From Gemmatimonadota bacterium (GTDB lineage Bacteria > Gemmatimonadota > Gemmatimonadetes > Longimicrobiales > Gaopeijiaceae): a stretch of DNA of 33,256 bases. Below the pieces are notes generated by a model. The model searched no databases. It saw only the letters and a list, made by a program, of their open reading frames with translations, and was not told where the DNA came from. The DNA is taken from positions 1 through 33,256 of the forward strand of contig JAOUPR010000043.1 of NCBI GenBank assembly GCA_029879725.1, in the 5' to 3' direction. This document shows positions 25,329-33,238 of this stretch, in pieces. A program made the position numbers and the translations under genes. Numbering within the stretch: the first letter of the stretch is position 1; the number at the start of each line of letters is the position of its first letter.

Positions 25329-26484
25329 CGAGATCCACCGTGTAGACGCGCCCCTTCCATTCCACCTTTCGGCCGCGCGTCCAGGACCGCAGAAAGACGT
25401 ACGTCGCCACCAGGGCGCCCAGGGGATACAGAGGTGCGTAGCGGAGAGGCACCCGGAAGCGCCGGTTGGCCACGAGCCACAGGACCAGACTGCACGAGAC
25501 CGCGCCGCCGCTCCATACCGCCACCCCCCTCTCCCACCCCGGGGCGACGGCGCCACTCGCGACCAGGGCCAACGCCACCGGCGGAACGATCCACCAGATC
25601 ACCGGAACCAGGACGGCCACCGGCCCCAGGAACGGCCTGAGAAGGGGCGGCAGGCTCTGGCGGCCGCCGACGAAGGCGTTCTTGGACCACCCCTCCACCA
25701 ACCCTCCCAGGGAACGGTACATCCGGGTCGCCAGTTGCTCCTCGTCCGTGCGCGGAGCCAGGCGCATCCCCCTCTTCACGGTGTGCTGCGCCAGCGCCAG
25801 ATCCTCGGCCACCTCCGCCCGCACGGCCTCGTGGCCACCCAGCGCCTCGTACGAGGATCTCCGGAAGAGCATGAACTGTCCATTCGCCACCACGTCGCGC
25901 CACCGGCCGCTCCGCGCCGCCCTCTCCAGGTCGAAGAAACGCAGGAAGAGCATCACGAACATCTGGGGCTGTACCACCCGCTCCCAGAAGCTCTCCGTGA
26001 TCTGCCGGCCCAGAACCGTCACCAGGTCGGCGGCGTCCTCCTCCAACGCCGCCACCGCTCGCCCCAGGAGATCCGGTCCGTGCCGGGTGTCGGCGTCCGT
26101 GAAGAGGAGGACGTCGCCACGCGCCGCTCCGGCACCCTGCCGGCAGGCCCACGGCTTTCCCAGCCACCCCGGGGGGAGAGGCGCCCCATCGATGACCCGC
26201 ACGTCGACCCCCGTCCGCCCGGCCACCCCACGGGCCCGGGCGCCCGTATCGTCGTCGCTGCGATCGTCCACCACGACGATCTCCATTCGCGGATAGGCGG
26301 AGGCCGCCAGCGACTCCAGGCAGGTTTCTATGTTCATCGCCTCGTTGCGGGCCGGGACGATCACGGACACCAACGGCGTGTGCCGCGGCGATGCCACCGT
26401 CGAGAGCGCGCGCGGCGGCCGCACGGCCACCACGAAGAAGAGGAGGAGCGCCACCCAGGGGAGGATCAGGAGAAGTGCTGGCAT
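25321..26484 (-). CDS. Membrane-anchored family 2 glycosyltransferase (HpnB/CrtQ-like)
   Basis: A 387-residue protein with TM1 at the N terminus (MPALLLILPWVALLLFFVVAV). The GT-A catalytic domain has VSVIVPARNEAMNIETCL, the nucleotide-binding VVVDDRSDDDT, the metal-binding TDADT and an acceptor-side AEDLAL. Three or four C-terminal helices follow (from FLGPVAVLVPVIWWIV on). The layout resembles hopanoid- or carotenoid-associated family 2 transferases. Donor and acceptor are not determinable. ATG 26484 is favoured because the hydrophobic helix begins there, but it has no clear ribosome-binding site; in-frame starts reach 26541. It is upstream of and overlaps queG, and is divergent from the class V PLP enzyme across 134 bp. 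Confidence 0.85.
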   Translation of the reverse strand: MPALLLILPWVALLLFFVVAVRPPRALSTVASPRHTPLVSVIVPARNEAMNIETCLESLAASAYPRMEIVVVDDRSDDDTGARARGVAGRTGVDVRVIDGAPLPPGWLGKPWACRQGAGAARGDVLLFTDADTRHGPDLLGRAVAALEEDAADLVTVLGRQITESFWERVVQPQMFVMLFLRFFDLERAARSGRWRDVVANGQFMLFRRSSYEALGGHEAVRAEVAEDLALAQHTVKRGMRLAPRTDEEQLATRMYRSLGGLVEGWSKNAFVGGRQSLPPLLRPFLGPVAVLVPVIWWIVPPVALALVASGAVAPGWERGVAVWSGGAVSCSLVLWLVANRRFRVPLRYAPLYPLGALVATYVFLRSWTRGRKVEWKGRVYTVDLDA

Positions 26485-26618
26485 CGCGGCGTGTGCATCG
26501 GAATACGGAGGAGGCGACCCTCGAAGATAGCCCCCTCCCATGGACGCCGCGCCCTCGGGGCGTACCTTCGCAGCGGGACGGCGCGCCGCCGATCCCCGGC
26601 AATCCGACCCGATCCGGC

Positions 26619-27767
26619 ATGGACATGGCCCCCATCCCCCATCTCGACGACATCCGTGACGCCTTCCCCATCCTCCAGCGGAAGACGTACCTCAACTCGT
26701 GCTCGCTGGGTGCACTCTCCACCCGCGCCGAGGCACGGATGGCCGGCTTCCTGGAGCTCTGGCACGAGATGGGCGCCTCGGCGTGGTACGAACACTGGCT
26801 GGGCCGGATCGAGGAACTGCGCGGGCGGGTGGCGGACTTCTGGGGCGCGTCCGCGGCGGAGACGGCCCTCCTCCCTTCCACTTCGGTGGCCCTCTCCGTG
26901 ATCGCCGAGAGCGTCCCGGCGTCTCCCGGACGGAATCGCGTCGTCTGCACCGAGCTGGACTTCCCCACCCTCGCCTACCAGTGGGCCGTGAAGCCGGAAG
27001 TGGAGCTGGTGGTGCTGGAGAGCCACGACGGGATCTCCGTGGACCCCCAGCAGTTCGCCGACGCGGTGGACGAGCGCACCCTCTTCGTCGCCACCAGCCA
27101 CGTCTTCTTCACGACCGGATTCGTGCAGGACCTGGCCGCGCTGGCCGACATCGCCCACCGGGCGGGAGCGTACGCCCTCATCGACGGGTACCAGGGAGCC
27201 GGCCAGATCCCCGTGGACCTGAAGTCCACGGGCGTGGATTTCTATACCGCGGGGCCGCTCAAATGGCTGTGCGGCGGACCGGGTCTGGCCTACCTCTATG
27301 TGCGGGAGGAGTTGATCCCCGAACTCTCTCCCAGGATCACGAGCTGGTTCGCCGCGAAGAACCAGTTCGCCTTCGACCTGGAGGACTTCGACTACCGTCC
27401 CGACGCCCGCCGCTTCGAGATGGGCACCCCCGCCCTCCCCACGGTCCACACCGCCCTCGGCGGACAGGAGCTCATCGACGAGGTGGGGATGGCCGCCATC
27501 CGAGCCCGCAACGCCCACCTCACCGACCTCCTGGTGGAGCGAGCCGGGAACGCGGGGCTGATGCTCAACGTCCACCCCGACCCGACCCGCCGCTCCGCCA
27601 TCGTCATGGTGGCGCACCCGGATCCGGCCGGTGCGGTGGCACACCTCGCCCGAGCGGGGATCATCGTGGACCATCGTCCCGGGTTCGTGCGGATAAGCCC
27701 ACACTTCTACAACACGGAAGAGGAGGTCGAGCGCTTCGTGGAGGTCCTGCGGGGGTTCGAGCGTTGA
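26619..27767 (+). CDS. Class V PLP-dependent enzyme (kynureninase / cysteine-desulfurase fold)
   Basis: A 382-residue cytoplasmic fold-type I PLP enzyme. The N terminus YLNSCSLGALS matches the family opening. SHVFFTTGFVQDL and ALIDGYQGAGQIPVDL hold the cofactor-contacting Asp, and the Schiff-base lysine is K215 in TAGPLKWLCGGPGLAYLY. The segment RFEMGTPALPTVHTALGG and the following helix resemble kynureninase and isopenicillin-N-epimerase-like members more than SufS/IscS. No flexible-loop active cysteine typical of desulfurases is evident. The reaction cannot be assigned. Start choice: ATG 26619 (a second at 26625); longer frames to 26391 run into the divergent glycosyltransferase. No clear ribosome-binding site is seen. 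Confidence 0.83.
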   Translation: MDMAPIPHLDDIRDAFPILQRKTYLNSCSLGALSTRAEARMAGFLELWHEMGASAWYEHWLGRIEELRGRVADFWGASAAETALLPSTSVALSVIAESVPASPGRNRVVCTELDFPTLAYQWAVKPEVELVVLESHDGISVDPQQFADAVDERTLFVATSHVFFTTGFVQDLAALADIAHRAGAYALIDGYQGAGQIPVDLKSTGVDFYTAGPLKWLCGGPGLAYLYVREELIPELSPRITSWFAAKNQFAFDLEDFDYRPDARRFEMGTPALPTVHTALGGQELIDEVGMAAIRARNAHLTDLLVERAGNAGLMLNVHPDPTRRSAIVMVAHPDPAGAVAHLARAGIIVDHRPGFVRISPHFYNTEEEVERFVEVLRGFER

Positions 27768-27793
27768 CGGAGGGCGGGGGTCCCGTCGGTTCG

Positions 27794-27822
27794 TTGCTTC
27801 CGGGTCGGGTCCGGCGTATATT
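27794..27822 (+). promoter_or_regulatory. Sigma70-type promoter for the PD40 lipoprotein gene
   Basis: TTGCTT (27794-27799), a 17-base spacer and TATATT (27817-27822, 5/6 match to TATAAT) lie about 58 bp upstream of the preferred GTG start. It is the best promoter-like sequence in the window and sits in an otherwise GC-rich gap just after the class V enzyme gene. Confidence 0.55.
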
Positions 27823-27880
27823 CTACGCATAACGAAGGGCCTCCCACCTTCCCGTGCCATATCGTCACGAGGATACAGCG

Positions 27881-29029
27881 GTGAGCACGCCACACCGGTC
27901 GTTCCCGGATCACCGAAGGAGTCCGACTCTCGCGGGCGCCCTCAGGTGGGTTCTGATCCCGGTCGTGTTCCTGGCCTGCGACGACTCCGTCTCTCCGGGT
28001 CCGGATCCCGTGGACGGGCCGCGGAACGAGATCCTCTTCATCAGCACGCTTCAGGGGTCGGTGAACGAGTTCGGGCGGACCCTCTCAGACATCTTCGACA
28101 TCAACGCCGACGGAACCGCGCGCCGGAGACTCACGGCGCACTCCAACGACTACTACTTCCTGAGCCTCTCTCCCGATCGCAGCCGACTCGCGTTCTATGC
28201 CAACGAGGGCGGTGTCGGGTGTTTCAACGTCCGCGTGAGTGACGTTGAGGTGAGGGAGGTGACCCAGGTTACCGGACTGGCCCCCGACGAACGGTGCAAC
28301 GTGAGTCCCTACTGGTCTCCCGACGGACACAGGATCGGGTTCACCAGCTCTCGGAATCCCGACTTCGGATGGGACGCCTACGTCATGAACCCCGACGGCA
28401 CGGGGGTCGTGAACGTGAGCCGCAACCCCAGCGTGGACCTCGCAACCAGCCACGACCGGGTCGTGGGTTGGACCCCCGACGGGCGAATCGTCGTCCACAC
28501 CAACCGGGAAGGGAGGGAGGGAACCTATCTGATGAGCGCCGACGGCTCCCAGGATGAACCGTTCATGGCGGACAACGTATTCCTCTACCCTCGCTGGTCT
28601 CCGGACGGAACCCGGATCGTGGCGACCAGCGACCGGGACGGAAACTGGGAGGTCTACGTCATCACCGCAGACCGCTCGGAAGTGATGAACGTGACTCTCG
28701 ATCCCGAGTACGACCACATTCCTCTGGGATCTCGCACGCCGTGGTCACCGGACGGATCGCGCATCGCGTTCCAGAGCACCAGATCCGGGAACACGGACGT
28801 CTTCGTGGTGAGTCCCGACGGCAGCGGGATCGTGAACGTCAGCAACGACCCGGGAAGGGACATGTTCATGGACTGGTCCCCCGACGGATCGAGGATCCTC
28901 TTCGCCAGTGACCGCTACGGCGACACGGAACTCTTCATTGCCGATGCCGACGGCACCCATCTCGTGAGCCTGACGAGGATCCCCTCCGAAACGAGTTGGC
29001 CCTACGCGATCTGGGTTTCGGGAAGGTAG
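27881..29029 (+). CDS. Lipoprotein with PD40/TolB-like beta-propeller
   Basis: About 382 residues. A basic N terminus and hydrophobic stretch (LIPVVFLAC) end in a probable lipobox cysteine, C33, so the protein is likely lipid-anchored in the envelope. The rest is a propeller of PD40 blades sharing the WSPDGxRIxFxSxR pattern: YWSPDGHRIGFTSSR, WTPDGRIVVHTNR, RWSPDGTRIVATSDR, PWSPDGSRIAFQSTR and DWSPDGSRILFASDR. These alternate with YVMNPDGTG-type strands. This is TolB-like repeat architecture without the TolB N-terminal domain. GTG 27881 is preferred: GAGGA (27869-27873) lies 7 bases upstream. A GTG at 27854 is also in frame. The protein probably acts in binding; no enzyme motif is seen. Confidence 0.85.
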   Translation: MSTPHRSFPDHRRSPTLAGALRWVLIPVVFLACDDSVSPGPDPVDGPRNEILFISTLQGSVNEFGRTLSDIFDINADGTARRRLTAHSNDYYFLSLSPDRSRLAFYANEGGVGCFNVRVSDVEVREVTQVTGLAPDERCNVSPYWSPDGHRIGFTSSRNPDFGWDAYVMNPDGTGVVNVSRNPSVDLATSHDRVVGWTPDGRIVVHTNREGREGTYLMSADGSQDEPFMADNVFLYPRWSPDGTRIVATSDRDGNWEVYVITADRSEVMNVTLDPEYDHIPLGSRTPWSPDGSRIAFQSTRSGNTDVFVVSPDGSGIVNVSNDPGRDMFMDWSPDGSRILFASDRYGDTELFIADADGTHLVSLTRIPSETSWPYAIWVSGR

Positions 29030-29044
29030 CCGCGGCCTCCCCGT

Positions 29045-29380
29045 CTACACCTCTTCCGCCGACTTCTCGATCCGCGTCCACCGCTCCCCATCCCGCACCC
29101 GGTACTTCTCCAGCACGCGCTCCAGCGACTCGCCCAGGTCGATCCCCTGCTGATTCGCGATGACCAGGAGCACGAACAGCACGTCGGCCAACTCCAGCGC
29201 CAGATCCTGCTCGGGCTCGTCGGGTTTCTTCGTCTTGTGCCCGAAGCGGTGGTTCATCTCCCGGGCCAGCTCGCCCACCTCCTCGATGAGGCGGGCCAGG
29301 TTGGTCAGCGGAGGCCAGTAGCCTTCCTCGAACTGCGAGATCCACTCGTGGACACGATCCTGGGCGGTCTTCAGTTCCAT
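29045..29380 (-). CDS. MazG-like nucleotide pyrophosphohydrolase
   Basis: A 111-residue, all-helical protein with one MazG-type domain. The metal-binding motif is split as EEVGE in LARLIEEVGELAREM and ELAD in LALELADVLFVLLVIAN, matching the EExxE...ExxD signature of all-alpha NTP pyrophosphatases. Small single-domain members typically hydrolyse (d)NTPs or related nucleotides to the monophosphate and PPi; the actual substrate is unknown. The ATG at 29380 shares its first base with the stop of the upstream oxidoreductase (TGATG), so the two are translationally coupled. The gene converges on the PD40 lipoprotein with a 15-bp gap. Confidence 0.85.
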   Translation of the reverse strand: MELKTAQDRVHEWISQFEEGYWPPLTNLARLIEEVGELAREMNHRFGHKTKKPDEPEQDLALELADVLFVLLVIANQQGIDLGESLERVLEKYRVRDGERWTRIEKSAEEV

Positions 29381-30405
29381 CAGGGAACCACCACCAGCTT
29401 GCCGAACACCTTCCCGCTCTCCAGGAGCTCGTGGGCGCGCCGGATCTCGTTCAGCGGAATCTCTTCGTGGATCACCGGATCGAGACGTCCGTCGAAGGCG
29501 AGCTTCAACACCGTCCGGAACTCCTCGGGCGTCCCCATGGTGCTCCCCATGAGGGTGAGCTGCTTCCAGAAGACCAGGCGGATCTCCGTCTTCCCGAGGG
29601 CCCCGGTGGTGGCTCCGACGGTGACGAGCCTCCCGCCCACCCCGAGCGACCGCAGGCACGACTCCCAGACGGCCTCGCCCACGGAATCCAGGACCAGGTC
29701 CACTCCCTCCTTCCCGGTGTCGGCCCAGAGCGCCCGGGAGAAGTCGCCGGCGAGGCGGTCGTACACGAAGTGCGCCCCCAGCTCCCTCACCCGGGCCACG
29801 TTTTCCGCCCCGCTGGTGACGGCATGGACCTGGGCACCCGCCAGGAGCGCCATCTGGATGGCCGCGGTGGAGACTCCTCCCGAAGCGCCCGTGACGAGAA
29901 CCCGTTCTCCGGCGCGGAGCCCACCCCGCACCATCAGGGCCCTCCACGCGGTAACGAACACCAACCCGGCCGCCGCCGCCTTCGCCGACGGATAGCCCGC
30001 CGGGATCTCCAGCAGATTCGCCGCCGGAACGACGGCGAATTCCGCGAAACCGCCCTGCGTGTGCTCGCCCAGGAGACGGAGATCCGGCCGCGGGAACGAT
30101 CCTCCGCGACCGCGACCGTAGTAGTCCATGTAATCCAGCGACGGGTCCACCACGACCCTGAGCCCGAGGGGCACGTCCTCCGCTCCCGGTCCCAGGGCGT
30201 CCACCACGCCCACGATGTCCGATCCGCCGATGTGGGGCATGGGCGTCTTGATGGGGAGTCCCCGGCGCACCCACAGGTCCAGATGGTTCATGGCCGACGC
30301 CTCCACCCGAAGCCGTACCTCCCCCGGCCCCGGTTGCGGAACGGGAACCTTCCGGACGGACACCACCTCCGGCCCACCGAACTCGGAAAATACCGCCGCG
30401 CGCAT
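29380..30405 (-). CDS. Alcohol-dehydrogenase-fold (MDR) oxidoreductase lacking zinc ligands
   Basis: A 341-residue cytoplasmic medium-chain reductase. It has a GroES-like N-terminal domain (PQPGPGEVRLRVEASAMNHLDLWVRRG) and a Rossmann domain with VTGASGGVSTAAIQMALLAGAQVHAV. These are followed by DLVLDSVGEAVW and a C-terminal return to the catalytic domain. The NHLDLW position has no catalytic Cys, and residues ~86-110, where zinc-type relatives carry four structural cysteines, contain none (DPSLDYMDYYGRGRGG), although the flanking LLGEHTQGGFAEF is well kept. It therefore behaves like a zinc-free quinone-oxidoreductase type, probably NAD(P)H-dependent. The ATG at 30405 begins the family sequence; longer starts to 30498 add no match. 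It is coupled to the MazG-like gene. Confidence 0.85.
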   Translation of the reverse strand: MRAAVFSEFGGPEVVSVRKVPVPQPGPGEVRLRVEASAMNHLDLWVRRGLPIKTPMPHIGGSDIVGVVDALGPGAEDVPLGLRVVVDPSLDYMDYYGRGRGGSFPRPDLRLLGEHTQGGFAEFAVVPAANLLEIPAGYPSAKAAAAGLVFVTAWRALMVRGGLRAGERVLVTGASGGVSTAAIQMALLAGAQVHAVTSGAENVARVRELGAHFVYDRLAGDFSRALWADTGKEGVDLVLDSVGEAVWESCLRSLGVGGRLVTVGATTGALGKTEIRLVFWKQLTLMGSTMGTPEEFRTVLKLAFDGRLDPVIHEEIPLNEIRRAHELLESGKVFGKLVVVP

Positions 30406-30518
30406 GGTTGCCACGTCCCACCCCCCTTCTGGATACCGGACCCGCCAGCGTACTACGGAACCCGACCCCACGTCACGGGTTCCGTGGAGCACGGACATCC
30501 CGAGGCCACGGAGCCACC

Positions 30519-30863
30519 ATGATCGCGGAACCCGACCGCCGGGAAGGCGACGGTACGTTGGATGGGTATATTGCGCTACACCAGCGCCCCCCCGCGTTCG
30601 AGGGGAGCGATGGCCATGCCTATACCGTTTCCGCGGAGGTCGAGCGCACCGGGAACCTCCGGGCCCCCTGGTCGGGGTTCCTGGTGTTCCCCCGGTGGGC
30701 GGCGGACGGGATGGGGATCGTGGGTCATCGGGAGACGCCGACGCTGGTGGAGGCGCGTAGCGAAGAGGACGCGCGCAGCCACCTGGGGGCGCTGGCCCTC
30801 CCGGAGCTGAAAGCCCTCCTCGAAACCGCCATCACCGACGACGACGAACCACGAGGTCGCTGA
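30519..30863 (+). CDS. Conserved-looking hypothetical protein, 114 residues
   Basis: I do not recognise this family. The protein is acidic and soluble, with no signal or membrane segment. The middle has a compact beta-like core (DGHAYTVSAEVERTG; WSGFLVFPRWAADGMGIVGHRE), then an acidic helix (EARSEEDARSHLGALALPELKALLETAI). ATG 30519 has GGAG 7 bases upstream, a good ribosome-binding site. Codon use resembles its neighbours. It ends 3 bp before the proline dehydrogenase ATG, so it is the first gene of that operon and may relate to proline use, but no function is claimed. Confidence 0.75.
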   Translation: MIAEPDRREGDGTLDGYIALHQRPPAFEGSDGHAYTVSAEVERTGNLRAPWSGFLVFPRWAADGMGIVGHRETPTLVEARSEEDARSHLGALALPELKALLETAITDDDEPRGR

Positions 30864-30866
30864 ATC

Positions 30867-31829
30867 ATGTTGAGAGAAGGACTGATCTACCTGAGCGGTT
30901 CGCGCGCCGCCAAGGCCGTGGTCACGCGCACCCCGTTGCGGGGGATGAGCCGGCGTTTCGTTCCGGGGGAGTCGGTGGACTCTCTGGTGGACGCCATCCG
31001 GGAGGCCAACTCCATGGGGCTCACGGCCACCGGAAACTTCCTGGGCGAATCGGTGAAGAGCGAGGCGTCCGCCCTCGAGGCCGGTGATGTCTACACCGAG
31101 ATCCTGGAACGCATCGCGGCGGAAAAGCTCCAGGCCAACGTGTCTCTCAAGTTCACCCAGCTCGGCCAGGACATCTCGGAGGAGTTCCTGGCGAAGAACC
31201 TGGGCCGGGTGCTCGAGACGGCCCGCAAGGGAGGCCTCTTCATCCGCTTCGACATGGAGTCGTCTCCCTACACCCAGCGCACGCTCGACGCCTTCGAAGC
31301 GTTGTGGGCGGAGGGATGGAGGGACATCGGCGTGGTGCTCCAATCATATCTGAAGCGCACCGCCGGCGACGTGGCCCGCATGAACGAGATCGGCGCGCGA
31401 GTCCGCCTCTGCAAGGGGGCTTACGCGGAGCCCGCCGAGGTGGCGTTCCAGGCAAAGGCGGACGTCGACGCCAACTTCGTGGAGCTCATGCGGATGCTCC
31501 TCCCCGAAGGAAACTACCCCGGAATCGCCACCCACGACGACCGCATGATCGACGCCACGGTGTCCTTCCAGACGAAGGAAGGGATTCCCAAGGACCGATT
31601 CGAGTTCCAGATGCTCCACGGAGTACGCCGCGATCTCCAACAGCAGCTCGTGACCGACGGATACAACGTGCGCGTCTACGTCCCCTTCGGAAGCCACTGG
31701 TACCCGTATCTCATGCGACGCCTCGCGGAACGTCCCGCCAACGTCCTGTTCCTCGCCGGGAGTGTGGTGAGGGAGTCCCCCGTGGGTCGGCTCTTCAGCC
31801 GTCGGAACAAGGCCGACTCCCGGGGATGA
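30867..31829 (+). CDS. Proline dehydrogenase (single-domain, FAD-dependent)
   Basis: The 320-residue enzyme oxidises L-proline to 1-pyrroline-5-carboxylate and passes electrons to the quinone pool; it is likely peripheral to the inner membrane. It shows the beta/alpha-barrel signatures VSLKFTQLGQDIS, FIRFDMESSPYTQRTLDAF, RVRLCKGAYAEP and IATHDDRM. The C-terminal YVPFGSHWYPYLMRRLAERPANV carries the substrate-binding arginine pair. Length fits the short monofunctional bacterial form rather than PutA. No P5C dehydrogenase gene is in the window. It begins 3 bp after the 114-residue gene and overlaps queE by 4 bp (ATGA), so the three are one operon. Confidence 0.95.
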   Translation: MLREGLIYLSGSRAAKAVVTRTPLRGMSRRFVPGESVDSLVDAIREANSMGLTATGNFLGESVKSEASALEAGDVYTEILERIAAEKLQANVSLKFTQLGQDISEEFLAKNLGRVLETARKGGLFIRFDMESSPYTQRTLDAFEALWAEGWRDIGVVLQSYLKRTAGDVARMNEIGARVRLCKGAYAEPAEVAFQAKADVDANFVELMRMLLPEGNYPGIATHDDRMIDATVSFQTKEGIPKDRFEFQMLHGVRRDLQQQLVTDGYNVRVYVPFGSHWYPYLMRRLAERPANVLFLAGSVVRESPVGRLFSRRNKADSRG

Positions 31830-32509
31830 ACGGGCCCGATCCATCGGAGGACTTCCTCCGCGTCACGGAGATCTTCCACTCCATCCAGGGAGAATCCACC
31901 TGGGCGGGACTCCCCTGCACCTTCGTGCGCCTCACCGGCTGCCCGCTCCGTTGCGTCTGGTGTGACACCGAGTACGCGTTCCACGGCGGGTCCAGGATGA
32001 CGCTGGACGAGATCGTCGCGCAGGTCGGAACCCACCCCACCCGCCTGGTGGAGATCACCGGAGGAGAGCCATTGGTGCATCCGGGCGCGTTCCGCCTGGC
32101 CCGTCGTCTCGTCGATTCCGGGTACACCGTGCTGGTGGAGACCTCGGGGGCCGTGGACGTGGCTCCCCTGGACCCGCGCGTCCACAAGATCATGGACCTG
32201 AAGTGTCCTGGATCGGGCGAAGTCGAGCGCAATCTCTGGTCGAACCTGGATCACCTGACCGAGCGCGACGAGGTCAAATTCGTGGTGAAGAACCGCGAGG
32301 ACTACGAGTGGATGCGTGACGCCATCTGCGACAACGCCCTCGACCGCCGCCTGGAGGACGGCTCGCTCCACGCCCTATTGGTGTCACCCGTGTGGGGGGA
32401 GATCCCCCTCGAAGAACTCGCCTCGTGGATCCTGAAGGATGGCCTCCCCGTACGCTTCCAGGTGCAGCAGCACAAGCTCATCTGGGGAGCCGACGCCAAA
32501 GGAGTGTAG
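31826..32509 (+). CDS. queE: 7-carboxy-7-deazaguanine synthase
   Basis: The 227-residue radical-SAM enzyme converts 6-carboxy-5,6,7,8-tetrahydropterin to 7-carboxy-7-deazaguanine in queuosine/7-deazapurine synthesis. The N terminus has EIFHSIQGESTWAGLPCTFVRL. The cluster motif is C39-x3-C43-x2-C46 in GCPLRCVWCDTEYAF, and the SAM-binding motif is ITGGEPLVHP. Later, VLVETSGAVD and HKIMDLKCPGSGE fit the family. Length is typical. The ATG at 31826 overlaps the proline dehydrogenase stop; longer in-frame starts lie inside that gene and lack family sequence. Other early pathway genes (queD, queC, queF) are not in the window, while queG is encoded about 6 kb away on the other strand. Confidence 0.93.
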   Translation: MNGPDPSEDFLRVTEIFHSIQGESTWAGLPCTFVRLTGCPLRCVWCDTEYAFHGGSRMTLDEIVAQVGTHPTRLVEITGGEPLVHPGAFRLARRLVDSGYTVLVETSGAVDVAPLDPRVHKIMDLKCPGSGEVERNLWSNLDHLTERDEVKFVVKNREDYEWMRDAICDNALDRRLEDGSLHALLVSPVWGEIPLEELASWILKDGLPVRFQVQQHKLIWGADAKGV

Positions 32510-32537
32510 CTCCGGCCGGAAGGCCGCCCGACCGGGG

Positions 32538-32566
32538 TTGGACGAATCCGGAGATCCCTCTAGCTT
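32538..32566 (+). promoter_or_regulatory. Possible promoter for the NUDIX gene, implying a leaderless transcript
   Basis: TTGGAC (32538-32543), a 17-base spacer and TAGCTT (32561-32566) end 6 bases before the ATG at 32573. A start at the usual distance would fall on the ATG itself. Consensus match is modest (3/6 each). Confidence 0.3.
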
Positions 32567-32572
32567 GAAGGG

Positions 32573-33196
32573 ATGTCCTCTCCCCTCGAAACCGATCCGC
32601 GCTTCTGGGTGCTCAGCGAGGCCCTCGCCTCGTACGCGTCCGACGCCGACGATCCGCCTCCCCGGGACCACGACACCATGGAGGCGGCGGTGTCGCTGGT
32701 GTTGCGAGGGCGGGAGTACCTGGATCTCCTGGTGATCAAACGGGCACGATCGGACCGGGATCCCTGGTCCGGACACATGGCGCTCCCGGGCGGGCGGCGC
32801 GACCCGGGTGACCTCGACCTGGTGGCCACCGCCATCCGGGAGACCCGCGAGGAGACCAGCGTCGATCTCTCGTCGGGGAGCGCTCACCTCGGCCGCCTCG
32901 ACCAGGTGGCGACCCAGAGCCCGCGCCTCCCCAAGCTCACCATCGATCCCTTCGTGTTCGGAGTGACCGGAGACGCAGTGGCCCGTGTGGCCAGCAAGGA
33001 GATCGCGCAGGTGTACTGGGTCTCCCTGGAGGAGCTCCGCGCACCCGAAACCCATGGCTCGGTGGGAATCCCCCTCCCCGGCGGCGTACGCTCCTTCCCC
33101 TGCTACCGCGTGGAGGGAGAAGTCATCTGGGGCCTCACCTACCGCATCCTCGAGCAGTTCCTCCGACTCTACCCGCCCCCCTCGACCCCGCGGTGA
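32573..33196 (+). CDS. NUDIX hydrolase, CoA-pyrophosphatase-like
   Basis: A 207-residue cytoplasmic protein. The region before the Nudix box, DPWSGHMALPGGRRDPGD, matches the CoA-diphosphatase-type subgroup. The box itself reads GRRDPGD...IRETREETSV: the catalytic REtrEE core is intact, the first Glu is Asp as is common in this subgroup, and the usual Gly near the end is Ser. After the box, LGRLDQVATQSPRLPKLTIDPFVFGV is also subgroup-like. Expected chemistry is hydrolysis of a nucleoside-diphosphate-linked compound; the substrate is not fixed. GAAGGG directly abuts the ATG, too close for a normal ribosome-binding site. The gene follows queE by 63 bp and may have its own promoter. Confidence 0.87.
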   Translation: MSSPLETDPRFWVLSEALASYASDADDPPPRDHDTMEAAVSLVLRGREYLDLLVIKRARSDRDPWSGHMALPGGRRDPGDLDLVATAIRETREETSVDLSSGSAHLGRLDQVATQSPRLPKLTIDPFVFGVTGDAVARVASKEIAQVYWVSLEELRAPETHGSVGIPLPGGVRSFPCYRVEGEVIWGLTYRILEQFLRLYPPPSTPR

Positions 33197-33205
33197 CGGG
33201 TCGGA

Positions 33206-33238
33206 GCCCCACCCGCTCTGGACGAGTGACGGTGGGGC
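33206..33238 (+). terminator. Possible terminator hairpin after the NUDIX gene
   Basis: GCCCCACC (33206-33213) and GGTGGGGC (33231-33238) form a perfect 8-bp stem. The 17-base loop can pair further (CGCTC with GAGTG, one wobble). It starts 10 bp after the NUDIX stop; no T-run follows before the window ends. Confidence 0.4.

Noticed and set aside
27854..27880. Upstream GTG start for the PD40 lipoprotein
   Set aside because: GAGGA is correctly spaced for the GTG at 27881, and the shorter N terminus gives a better lipoprotein signal.
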